This document shows, piece by piece, positions 16,139 through 23,991 of a stretch of DNA of 37,665 bases (position 1 is the stretch's first letter; every line of letters begins with the position of its first letter). Position numbers and translations under genes: made by a program. The stretch comes from Prevotellaceae bacterium. GTDB taxonomy: Bacteria > Bacteroidota > Bacteroidia > Bacteroidales > UBA932. The stretch spans positions 1 through 37,665 of the forward strand of contig JAISDB010000148.1 of NCBI GenBank assembly GCA_031265155.1, written 5' to 3'. The notes beneath the pieces are model-generated. The model was not told the origin of the DNA. It worked only from the letters and a program-made list of their open reading frames with translations, and ran no database searches.

Positions 16139-16189
16139 ATAAATATAGCAGAATGTAAAGATTGAGTTCAAAACTTAAAGTATAGAGTC

Positions 16190-16483
16190 GTGTGGACATT
16201 TTTCCGAATAATCTTTGCAATTTGGCTGATAACTAAGGTATACAGAGGGATAAGCAAAATTCAAAACGCAAAATTGCGCAATGTACTGATGACAATCTTC
16301 ACAGGACTGGTTATTGCAGGATTGATTATTGTTATCTATCCCGATTATATTCGAACAAATTCAATGATAAGCTATCCTGTTGAAGATAAGGCATATTCAG
16401 ACACCATAGAATATTCTCCATACGCGGTATACCTAAATATATTCTTACAAGAATTGATTATGAAAAAGGGAATCAGAGCATAA
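16190..16483 (+). CDS. Small membrane protein of unknown function
   Basis: A 97-residue frame that begins with GTG at 16190. It has a hydrophobic start (WTFFRIIFAIWLITKVY) and a second transmembrane segment (MTIFTGLVIAGLIIVIYPDY), followed by a polar C-terminal part with PVEDKAYSDTIEY. I do not recognise a family. It starts 52 bp after the epimerase stop in the same direction and could be the last gene of that operon. The GTG start and lack of a visible promoter leave some doubt that it is expressed. It could also be a decayed gene. Confidence 0.45.
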   Translation: MWTFFRIIFAIWLITKVYRGISKIQNAKLRNVLMTIFTGLVIAGLIIVIYPDYIRTNSMISYPVEDKAYSDTIEYSPYAVYLNIFLQELIMKKGIRA

Positions 16484-16718
16484 AAGAATGGGAAAAGAGA
16501 TAGAACTTAGAATGTAGAAACCGCCGGAAATTCAGCCGTTTGAAGAATGGAAGCCGGAACAGAACAAGAATAAAGAAGATAGTATAACAAATGAAAACTG
16601 ATAATATGGGATGTTGTAAAAAGCGTTTCTATTAGTAGGTAAAAAGATTTAGCAATGATTATTCGTGGTAAATGTAAAAATATATAATAAAATGTAATTA
16701 TACAATTTCTAATTGTTA

Positions 16719-16757
16719 ACCTGACAGGCTTCAAAAACCTGTCAGGTCTTGTTTTTT
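16719..16757 (+). terminator. Strong intrinsic terminator (hairpin of module A)
   Basis: ACCTGACAGG and CCTGTCAGGT form a perfect 10-bp stem with a 9-nt loop, followed by CTTGTTTTTTTATT. It lies downstream of the small membrane protein gene and 18 bp before the 57-bp box shared with the region near 27.7 kb. Confidence 0.8.
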
Positions 16758-16765
16758 TATTGACC

Positions 16766-16822
16766 ATTTTCATTTATATTTATTGGTTAACAAATGATTT
16801 GTTCCATTTTTAAGGAGCAACT
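16766..16822. repeat. 57-bp conserved box, copy A
   Basis: This stretch from ATTTTCATTTATA to AAGGAGCAACT aligns without gaps to 27752-27808, with 47 of 57 positions identical by eye. Both copies sit between a hairpin and a tandem array. Read on the minus strand, both can encode a similar C-terminal peptide ending at the same stop codon (LLLKNGTNHLLTNKYK here). Confidence 0.8.
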
Positions 16823-17147
16823 GATTAATGATAAACGAAGGATAGCCGGCTCGCGACAGAACTAAATACATGCTCAGAGCATCAAATTCCTCGTTCCGAG
16901 TGAAGACGTTCTCGCTTTTACTGACAAATTCCTCGTTCCGAGTGAAGACGTTCTCGCTTTTACTGACAAATTCCTCGCTCCGAGTGAAGACGTTCTCGCT
17001 TTTACTGACAAATTCCTCGCTCCGAGTGAAGACGTTCTCGCTTTTACTGACAAATTCCTCGCTCCGAGCGAGAACATCCTCGCTTTTACTGACAAAAGCC
17101 TCGCTAAAAGCGACAAAATGGCAGCACAGTACGAGTATCCGCTGCAT
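16770..17147 (-). CDS. Possible heptad-repeat protein encoded across the 42-bp array
   Basis: The track gives a 162-residue frame beginning inside the downstream gene. A start at the ATG 17147 (MQRILVLCCHFVAF) avoids that and gives 125 residues. The body is a run of seven-residue units (SEAFVSK, SEDVLAR, SEEFVSK, SENVFTR, repeated) with paired hydrophobic residues at a fixed heptad position, as in a coiled coil. The tail is LLLKNGTNHLLTNKYK. Two other frames across the array are also open, because 42 is a multiple of three, so openness alone proves little. The regular heptads and the conserved tail frame at copy B are the arguments for coding. I see no promoter on this strand. Confidence 0.3.
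   Translation of the reverse strand: MQRILVLCCHFVAFSEAFVSKSEDVLARSEEFVSKSENVFTRSEEFVSKSENVFTRSEEFVSKSENVFTRNEEFVSKSENVFTRNEEFDALSMYLVLSRAGYPSFIINQLLLKNGTNHLLTNKYK
16884..17093. repeat. Tandem array, five units of 42 bp
   Basis: Units start at 16884, 16926, 16968, 17010 and 17052. Units 1 and 2 are identical; units 3 and 4 differ from them by one base (GTTCC to GCTCC). Unit 5 has several changes, including AGCGAG...CTCGCT, which makes a perfect small hairpin. Degenerate unit remains extend to about 17114. There are no unique spacers, so this is a minisatellite and not a CRISPR. It ends about 90 bp before the promoter of the next gene. Confidence 0.95.
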
Positions 17148-17185
17148 GAAATCTGCATTATCAGTTTTGCAATTGATATTTTGAT

Positions 17186-17193
17186 TATCTTTG
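17186..17193 (+). promoter_or_regulatory. -7 promoter element of the SUMF1-domain gene
   Basis: TATCTTTG matches TAnnTTTG 20 bp before the ATG at 17213. A TTTG 16 bp upstream is closer than the usual -33 spacing. Confidence 0.55.
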
Positions 17194-17212
17194 CTGTTAA
17201 AATTTACAAAAC

Positions 17213-18694
17213 ATGACACAAAACATTCTAAAAACAGCGATGATTGCCGCAGCGGCAATTTTTATCGCAGGTGCGGCAAGCGCACAGCGCCACCCTGCCG
17301 AACCTGAAATGGTATTTGTAGAAGGCGGCACGTTTACAATGGGCTGCACCGCCGAGCAGGGAAGCATCTGCAAAGATAATGAAAAGCCGGCGCACAGCGT
17401 AACGGTAAACAGTTTTTATATCGGCAAATATGAAATAACGCAGGCGCAGTGGGAAAGTCTCATGGACAGCAATCCATGCTTTGTGCAGGGCGCCAGTCTT
17501 CCTATGGGACATTTAACATGGGATTCCGCTCAGGAGTTTATCTCGCGCCTGAACAAAGCTACGGGTAAAAACTATCGCCTGCCCACCGAAGCCGAATGGG
17601 AATATGCAGCGCGCGGCGGCAGTCGCAGCAAGGGATACAGATACAGCGGCAGCAACAACCTTGACGAAGTGGCATGGTATTACAATAATTCTTCCGACAA
17701 GTACTCCCAAAAGCCTCACAGTGTCGGCACCAAAAAGCCCAACGAACTCGGCATTTACGACATGAGCGGCAACGTCAGCGAATTTTGTTATGACTGGTAT
17801 GGCGGCTACTCCGCCTCGCCTCAGCAAAACCCTACTGGACCCGGCGATGGTCGCGAATGTGTGTTTCGCGGCGGTGGCAACATGTCGGATGCAGAATACT
17901 GTCGCATTTCTTTCCGTAGCGGAGAGATACCAACCGAGTGGAATAGCAATTTCGGTTTCCGCGTGGCGCTGGATGGAGCAGTGACAACGATAGGCGCAGA
18001 TACGGCAACCGTAAAACGCTATCACTTTGCACCGAAGATGGTATTTGTGGAAGGCGGCACGTTCACTATGGGCTGCACCGCCGAACAGGGAAACAGCTGC
18101 GACAGCGACGAAAAGCCCGCGCATAAGGTAAAGGTTGGCAGTTTCTACATCAGTCAATATGAGATAACGCAGGAGCAGTGGTACAGCGTACTGGCATACC
18201 GCAATCGAAGCCAGTTTGCAGGGAAAAACCGTCCTGTCGAAATGGTAACATGGAATGACGTTCAGGAATATATTGCGCGTCTGAACGAATACACAGGCAG
18301 GAACTACCGCCTGCCAACCGAAGCGGAGTGGGAATATGCGGCTCGCGGCGGCAATCGCAGCAAGGGCTACAGGTACAGCGGCAGCAACAACCTTGACGAA
18401 GTGGCATGGCATGAAGGCAATTCGGAAAGGCAAACCCACGATGTGGGAACGAAAAAGCCAAATGAACTCGGCATTTACGACATGAGCGGCAACGTAGGCG
18501 AATGGTGCATGGATTTTTATGGCAAGTATGATGCCTCGTCGAAGCTTCGCCTGAGTCCTTATGGATACGTGGTTCGCGGCGGATACTGGAAGTACGATAT
18601 GGATAACTGCCGTGTTTCGCGCCGTTATCAGCAAGACTCCAATTACATTAGCAGTGCTATAGGCTTCCGCCTTGTATTGCCGGTAGAAGAATAG
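17213..18694 (+). CDS. Secreted protein with two SUMF1/FGE-fold domains
   Basis: A 493-residue protein with a cleavable signal peptide (MIAAAAIFIAGAASAQ). It has two copies of the formylglycine-generating-enzyme-like domain, about residues 31-262 and 274-491. Each has MVFVEGGTFTMGCTAEQG, YEITQ.QW, NYRLPTEAEWEYAARGG and GIYDMSGNV. The FRGG...GFRVAL end differs most between the copies. The two active-site cysteines of true FGE are not seen: only one Cys (EYCRIS, DNCRVS) lies near that region. The protein is thus more likely a binding or structural module than a sulfatase activator. The near-identical central stretches (SKGYRYSGSNNLDEVAW) point to a recent internal duplication. Base composition looks richer in G+C than the neighbours. 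Confidence 0.88.
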   Translation: MTQNILKTAMIAAAAIFIAGAASAQRHPAEPEMVFVEGGTFTMGCTAEQGSICKDNEKPAHSVTVNSFYIGKYEITQAQWESLMDSNPCFVQGASLPMGHLTWDSAQEFISRLNKATGKNYRLPTEAEWEYAARGGSRSKGYRYSGSNNLDEVAWYYNNSSDKYSQKPHSVGTKKPNELGIYDMSGNVSEFCYDWYGGYSASPQQNPTGPGDGRECVFRGGGNMSDAEYCRISFRSGEIPTEWNSNFGFRVALDGAVTTIGADTATVKRYHFAPKMVFVEGGTFTMGCTAEQGNSCDSDEKPAHKVKVGSFYISQYEITQEQWYSVLAYRNRSQFAGKNRPVEMVTWNDVQEYIARLNEYTGRNYRLPTEAEWEYAARGGNRSKGYRYSGSNNLDEVAWHEGNSERQTHDVGTKKPNELGIYDMSGNVGEWCMDFYGKYDASSKLRLSPYGYVVRGGYWKYDMDNCRVSRRYQQDSNYISSAIGFRLVLPVEE

Positions 18695-18740
18695 AGAGCG
18701 GAAAATAATGTAGCCGGTTTTTTTATTAACAAGTTGCATT

Positions 18741-18790
18741 AACACAAATACTGTGGATTACGAATCCACAGTATTTGTGTTTTATTTTAT
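18741..18790 (+). terminator. Strong intrinsic terminator after the SUMF1-domain gene
   Basis: AACACAAATACTGTGGATT and its exact complement form a 19-bp stem around a 3-nt loop (18741-18781), followed by TTTATTTTAT. It would insulate the xylan locus from the upstream gene. Confidence 0.9.
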
Positions 18791-18843
18791 ATGCTGTTTT
18801 AAATTCTTTACATTAATGCAGGCAGTTTCAATTTTATGGACAT

Positions 18844-18997
18844 TGTAAGCATTGTTACATAATATAAACAATACTTGCAAAACTACGCTTATTTTTCGAC
18901 ACTTTTTGAAAAAGCAACATTTTGTGTAACGAGCGATAATTAATATGTTGCATTTATCAATAGTCGTGTAACGTTCAATAAAACAGATGTTACATTT
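18844..18997. promoter_or_regulatory. Repeated dyads upstream of the susC promoter
   Basis: Two 32-bp imperfect direct repeats (18924-18955 and 18966-18997, 24 of 32 identical, 42-bp phase) each begin GTGTAACG and end near GTTACATTT or GTTGCATTT, so each is also a TGTAAC...GTTACA dyad. A third short dyad TGTAA...TTACA lies at 18844-18859. The second repeat ends just upstream of the likely -33 region, a usual place for an activator. Confidence 0.5.
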
Positions 18998-19024
18998 TTG
19001 TTTCCTGTTACTGTCGCTTCGATT

Positions 19025-19032
19025 TACCTTTG
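19025..19032 (+). promoter_or_regulatory. -7 promoter element of the xylan locus
   Basis: TACCTTTG matches TAnnTTTG exactly. Transcription would start near 19039, giving a leader of about 58 nt before the susC ATG at 19098. Confidence 0.65.
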
Positions 19033-19097
19033 TATAATGCAAAAACTGTGTTAAAAATGAAATTTATAATATTATTTTCCATGTAAAAAGAACAGGT

Positions 19098-22000
19098 ATG
19101 AATTTAACAAGAACAAAAAAGAACAGGCTGAAAAAACTGTTGACAGGAAATAGCCTGTATTTGTGTATGCTGTTGATTCCTTTGGGTTTGTCAGCCCAAA
19201 CCGGAATTGCGGTTAAAGGTCAGGTTACCGATAAGGATGGACCTCTGTCAGGAGTTGTAGTTTTGGTTCAGGGAACCAATAAATATGCTGTTACAGACGA
19301 TAATGGCGATTATTCCATTACGGTAAGCGATGAAAATTCCGTTTTATCGATTTCTTACGTCGGGTATAAAACGGTAAACGAACAGGTGGCAGGCAGAACG
19401 CTTATCAATATCATGCTTGAAGAAGATATTGCCACGCTCACAGAATCTGTTGTGGTGGGCTATGGGCAGATGAAACGAAGCGATTTGACAGGTTCGGTTG
19501 TTTCCGTTTCATCTGATGTTATTACAAAATCGGTGGTTACTTCTATCGATCAGGTATTGAACAGGGCGGCAGGCGTGCAGATTACTCAAAACTCAGGTAT
19601 GCCCGGCGCAAGTACATCTGTAAGAATCAGAGGTATAAGTTCGTTGAACGCTTCTAACGAGCCTATTTATGTGATAGATGGAGTAATTATTGATGGCGGT
19701 TCGTCAAGCGGTAACAATACAAACACAAATGCAATATCGTTTGTCAATCCTGCCGATATTGTTTCGATAGACATATTGAAAGATGCTTCGGCTACGGCGA
19801 TTTATGGCTCAAGAGCATCGAACGGCGTTATTATCATTACAACCAAACGCGGACAAAAAGGCGATGCTTCGGTTACTTACAACGGTTATGCAGGCTGGCA
19901 GCAAATACCCGGAAAACTGGATGTGTTAAACCTGCGGGAATATGCAATACACCGTAATACGCTTGCAGAATTGGGCATTTCGCAATGGAACAGCAATTTT
20001 GTTCGTCCCGACTTGCTGGGAAACGGTACCGACTGGCAGGATGAATTATTTACAAGCGCTTTTATGCAAAGTCACAATATCTCCATTTCGGGAGGAAGCG
20101 AACGAAACACTTACGCAATGACGGCAGGATATTTGAATCAAGACGGTATTGCAGCAGGTTCGGGATTTAAGAGATTGAACCTGACAGGAAATTTTGATGC
20201 GCAGGTAAAAGATTTTTTGAAAGCCGGAATAAACTTTGCATTAAGCAATTCAAATCAAAAACTGACTGTTTCCGATCAATCGCTGATTTCGGTTGCATTA
20301 AGAACAACGCCCGATGTTCCCGTACGCAATGCCGACGGCTCTTTTGCAGGAACAGAAGAGCAGTTTATGCCGCGCAATCCGATGGCATTGGCATCGCTGG
20401 TTAATAATACAAATGAAACGACCGGAATACGCGGAAATACTTATCTGGAAGCCAAAATTTGGGACGGATTAACCGTACGTACCGAATTGTCCTTTAACTA
20501 CGGCATTACAAATACATATAGATTTCAACCCAAATACAGCCTTTCATCAACTCAATTTGCCGACGACAACCAGGGCGATTATAACAAGCAGTACAACAAG
20601 TACTGGAACTGGAATACTGTTGCAACGTACGGCAAAACGTTCGGCGTGCATACCATCAACGCCATGCTGGGGCACGAAATGCAAAAATCATTTTGGGAAT
20701 TTATATCGGGAAGCCGGACAGGATATATTGTGAATACCGGAATGCCTGGTTTGAATTTGGGCGATGCTACAACTGCCACCAACAACGGATATCCCGAATC
20801 CAGCGCAATTCAATCGTTTTTTGGTCGCGCGTTCTACTCGTTCGACGATAAATATTTAATAACCGCAACATTACGGCGGGACGGCTCATCAAAACTTCCG
20901 GCGGAAAATCGCTGGGACTGGTTTCCATCTGCAGCCGTAGCGTGGAAAATATCCAATGAAACATTCTTTAAAAACATCGACTTTCTTAAACATGTTGATA
21001 ATGCGAAACTGCGCTTAGGCTGGGGACTTGTAGGCAACCAGAATATTCCAGACAATAATGCTTTCCGATCCGTGTACAGTACGGTAACAACAAATTTCGG
21101 AACAGGCTTGCTGGCAAGCAATACGCCAAATACAAACATAGTATGGGAAAAAACGGGTTCATACAATATCGGGCTGGACTTGAATCTGTTTAACAACCGA
21201 ATCGAATTCATTGCCGATTTCTATTACAAGAAGACGCAGAATCTGTTGCTTCAGGCATCGCTTCCTGTTTATTCGGGAACAAGCGGAACCGGCGGAAGCG
21301 CCCGCCCGTGGGTTAATCTCGGTTCACTCGAAAATAAAGGCTTTGAACTGACATTGAGTACCGTAAATCTTAACACAAAAGATTTCCTGTGGCGTACAAA
21401 TATCACGTTTTCGTTAAATAGAAATAAAATGCTGTCGATTAACACTCAAACAGGTACAGATGTCCGAAGCATTGCAGATCCCGAAGGCGGCACAACTACT
21501 CTTACGCGAACGGTCGTAGGTCAGCCTGTAGGACAGTTCTACGGCTATCAGATCATAGGACGTTTTGAAAAGCCAACCGATTTTTATTACAAGGATGCCG
21601 ACGGTAATATAAAACGTACTCCCGTTATGTTTGACCTGCCGATAGATGAACTTAACGGCGTATGGATTGGCGATTTTATGTATGCAGACCGCAACGGAGA
21701 TGGAAAAATTGATGAAAACGACCTTACCTTTATAGGAAATCCCGAACCTAAATTTACTTTCGGAATCAGCAATACCTTTACTTATAAAAACTGGGATTTG
21801 ACTGTATTTCTCACAGGCTCGGTAGGCAATAAAGCAGTAAATTACATGCGGAGATGGATGGAAAATCCGCGGCGAAATATTTCAAACCTGTTTTCAAAAG
21901 CCACGCGGTATGCACAGACAGGATTGATTAACCCGAACGGATCCGACAATGATTACAGGAATCTTCAAATTACAGGCGGCGACAGCGACATGCCCCGCAT

Positions 22001-22310
22001 ACCTCTTTCAACCGCAACTTCCGACTACGACTTTGCATTCAGCGACAGATATGTTGAAGATGGTTCTTATCTTCGTATTCAGAACATATCGCTCGGATAT
22101 ACCTTACCTTCCAAATTAACCGGCAAATTCGGCGTCAGGACGGTTAAGCTGTATATTAACCTGCAGAACGTATATACATTTACTGATTATTCCGGTTACG
22201 ATCCCGAAATAGGCATATCGTACAGCAACGGCAACCAGTTAACCGGAGTTGATTTCGGACGCTATCCTTCACCGCGTATTTATACATTTGGAATTAATAT
22301 TACTTTCTAA
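19098..22310 (+). CDS. SusC/RagA-type TonB-dependent outer membrane transporter
   Basis: A 1070-residue outer membrane protein that imports oligosaccharides with its SusD partner. A signal peptide ends near GLSAQ. A carboxypeptidase-regulatory-like domain (about 38-110) has VKGQVTDKDGPLSGVVV. The plug follows with the family signatures ESVVVGYGQMKRSDLTGSV, IYVIDGVI and ATAIYGSRASNGVIIITTKR. The rest is the beta-barrel ending in YTFGINITF with a terminal aromatic residue. There is no N-terminal STN domain, so signalling to an anti-sigma factor is not expected. It starts a four-gene locus with a GH10 xylanase, so the likely cargo is xylo-oligosaccharides. Confidence 0.97.
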   Translation: MNLTRTKKNRLKKLLTGNSLYLCMLLIPLGLSAQTGIAVKGQVTDKDGPLSGVVVLVQGTNKYAVTDDNGDYSITVSDENSVLSISYVGYKTVNEQVAGRTLINIMLEEDIATLTESVVVGYGQMKRSDLTGSVVSVSSDVITKSVVTSIDQVLNRAAGVQITQNSGMPGASTSVRIRGISSLNASNEPIYVIDGVIIDGGSSSGNNTNTNAISFVNPADIVSIDILKDASATAIYGSRASNGVIIITTKRGQKGDASVTYNGYAGWQQIPGKLDVLNLREYAIHRNTLAELGISQWNSNFVRPDLLGNGTDWQDELFTSAFMQSHNISISGGSERNTYAMTAGYLNQDGIAAGSGFKRLNLTGNFDAQVKDFLKAGINFALSNSNQKLTVSDQSLISVALRTTPDVPVRNADGSFAGTEEQFMPRNPMALASLVNNTNETTGIRGNTYLEAKIWDGLTVRTELSFNYGITNTYRFQPKYSLSSTQFADDNQGDYNKQYNKYWNWNTVATYGKTFGVHTINAMLGHEMQKSFWEFISGSRTGYIVNTGMPGLNLGDATTATNNGYPESSAIQSFFGRAFYSFDDKYLITATLRRDGSSKLPAENRWDWFPSAAVAWKISNETFFKNIDFLKHVDNAKLRLGWGLVGNQNIPDNNAFRSVYSTVTTNFGTGLLASNTPNTNIVWEKTGSYNIGLDLNLFNNRIEFIADFYYKKTQNLLLQASLPVYSGTSGTGGSARPWVNLGSLENKGFELTLSTVNLNTKDFLWRTNITFSLNRNKMLSINTQTGTDVRSIADPEGGTTTLTRTVVGQPVGQFYGYQIIGRFEKPTDFYYKDADGNIKRTPVMFDLPIDELNGVWIGDFMYADRNGDGKIDENDLTFIGNPEPKFTFGISNTFTYKNWDLTVFLTGSVGNKAVNYMRRWMENPRRNISNLFSKATRYAQTGLINPNGSDNDYRNLQITGGDSDMPRIPLSTATSDYDFAFSDRYVEDGSYLRIQNISLGYTLPSKLTGKFGVRTVKLYINLQNVYTFTDYSGYDPEIGISYSNGNQLTGVDFGRYPSPRIYTFGINITF

Positions 22311-22321
22311 ATTAAAATAAG

Positions 22322-23980
22322 ATGAATATGAACACTAAAAAATTAATATATTCGATTACGGTTGCATTAACCTTATCGTTGAGTTCGTGCAGCGATTTTC
22401 TTGAAATTACGCCAAGAAATGTAGTAACGGGAAGCAGTTTGACTGCCGAAAATCTTTCAGCGCTCACATCGCCCCTTTATAATATTGTATGGGCTGATTT
22501 TAATTCTCAATTTTATTATGGTTTGGGCGATGGCGCTTCGTATAATTTATACGCGCCCTATTCAAACTATATTTATCCTTTTGCCGATTTTTCGGTAACA
22601 GGACTTACAGGACCGCTGGTAAACGCATGGTCGTCGTTCTATCAGGTTGTGCAGCAAGCCAACAAAATAATAATAAGCGTAAACGAAAGTTCTGCAAGTC
22701 AGGATGCGAAAAATCAATACATTGGCGAAGCGCGTTTTATGCGGGGAACTGCCTACTGGTACTTGGCATCGCTGTGGGGAAATGTGATTATATCCGAAGA
22801 CCCTGCGCAAACAGTAAGCAATCCGTTGATGAATACGCATCGCAGCAGCGATGTTTTCGAATTTGCCATACGCGATTTGGAATTTGCGGCAAAATATTTA
22901 CCTGAAAATCCTCCGCAAGCAGGACGTATCGACAGATATGCTGCATTTGGAATGTTATCGCGGGTATATTTGGCGTATTCGGGATTTGTATCGGGACAGT
23001 CGAATCCAAATTCGGGAACGCGCGACAGCGAATATCTGGATCTTGCAAAAAAAGCGGCAGAAAAAGTTATCGGTGAAAGCAAATACAGGCTAATGGATAA
23101 CTATCCGGATCTGTTTAAAGTGGAAAATAACAACAATTCGGAATCCGTATTTGCTTTTCAATGGGTGCCTGGAATGAACAGCAGTACGGGCTGGGGAGTC
23201 ATCAACAATCATCAGGCGTATTTTGCATACAGTTCGGAAATTACCGGCGATGATGCCGCCTGGGGCGACTGGACGCGAGCTACGTATGATGTGATTAAGG
23301 AATACGCTCTTGCCGACACAATTCGTCGCAGGGCTACGTGGATGGGCTACGGAGATTTTTATCCGGAAATCAATAAAGCCAACGGCGGCTTACTTTGTGA
23401 ACGAAGCAACGGACAGCAGTACCTTAATGTAAAAAAAGGCGTTGTCGGTTCTACAAAAGATAATCCTGCCATTGCGCGTATGAATTCCGCCCTGAACACA
23501 TACATGCTGCGTCTGGCTGAAGTTTATTTGAATTACGCCGAAGCAATACTGGGCAACAGCGCCGCTACAACCGATGTTAATGCACTGCTGTATTTCAATA
23601 AGGTTCGCTATCGTGCAAAAATGCCCGAAAAGTCAAGCATTTCATACGAAGATATACGTTACGAGCGCCGTGTTGAATTTTGTATGGAAGGTCAATACTG
23701 GTATGATTTGATTAGCCGCTCGTATTACAAGCGGCAGGATGTTATAGAATACCTTATTGCTCAACACAGAGAAATTATTGTACCGTTTCTTTTTGAATCG
23801 CCCAATAATTTAAGTCCGGATACTTCGAGAGATGAAGCCTCACGCGCTATCGGCAATATTGATGCATCGGTATTTTTATTGCCTTATCCATCGGATGAAG
23901 TGATACAGAATCCATTATTGAGGGAAGCTCCGATTCCTTATCAGTTTACTGAAGAAAGAATAACAGATTTATTTAATTAA
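22322..23980 (+). CDS. SusD/RagB-family glycan-binding lipoprotein
   Basis: A 552-residue surface lipoprotein forming the lid of the SusC channel. It has a lipobox at TLSLSSC (Cys23) followed by SDFLEITP, the usual SusD beginning. Tetratricopeptide-like helices include GEARFMRGTAYWYLASLWG. The C-terminal RagB/SusD part contains TYMLRLAEVYLNYAEAI and IRYERRVEFCMEGQYWYDL, both hallmarks of the family. It starts 11 bp after susC, with a second in-frame ATG two codons in. Ligand is inferred from the xylanase in the same operon. Confidence 0.96.
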   Translation: MNMNTKKLIYSITVALTLSLSSCSDFLEITPRNVVTGSSLTAENLSALTSPLYNIVWADFNSQFYYGLGDGASYNLYAPYSNYIYPFADFSVTGLTGPLVNAWSSFYQVVQQANKIIISVNESSASQDAKNQYIGEARFMRGTAYWYLASLWGNVIISEDPAQTVSNPLMNTHRSSDVFEFAIRDLEFAAKYLPENPPQAGRIDRYAAFGMLSRVYLAYSGFVSGQSNPNSGTRDSEYLDLAKKAAEKVIGESKYRLMDNYPDLFKVENNNNSESVFAFQWVPGMNSSTGWGVINNHQAYFAYSSEITGDDAAWGDWTRATYDVIKEYALADTIRRRATWMGYGDFYPEINKANGGLLCERSNGQQYLNVKKGVVGSTKDNPAIARMNSALNTYMLRLAEVYLNYAEAILGNSAATTDVNALLYFNKVRYRAKMPEKSSISYEDIRYERRVEFCMEGQYWYDLISRSYYKRQDVIEYLIAQHREIIVPFLFESPNNLSPDTSRDEASRAIGNIDASVFLLPYPSDEVIQNPLLREAPIPYQFTEERITDLFN

Positions 23981-23991
23981 AATATATCAAA

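Noticed and set aside
16884-17093. Possible CRISPR array
   Set aside because: The whole 42-bp unit is repeated with few changes; there are no variable spacers and no cas genes nearby.
16870-17184. 104-residue plus-strand frame across the 42-bp array
   Set aside because: Open only because the repeat unit is a multiple of three without stops; no signals and no conserved ends.
17213-18694. Functional formylglycine-generating enzyme (sulfatase activator)
   Set aside because: The two active-site cysteines are absent in both domains and no sulfatase gene is in the window.
17513-18745. 410-residue minus-strand frame
   Set aside because: Antisense shadow of the SUMF1-domain gene, kept open by its G+C-rich codon use; low complexity in Val, Ala and His and no start signals.
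18782-19042. 86-residue minus-strand frame upstream of susC
   Set aside because: Overlaps the regulatory repeats and the promoter, and shows no recognisable protein features.
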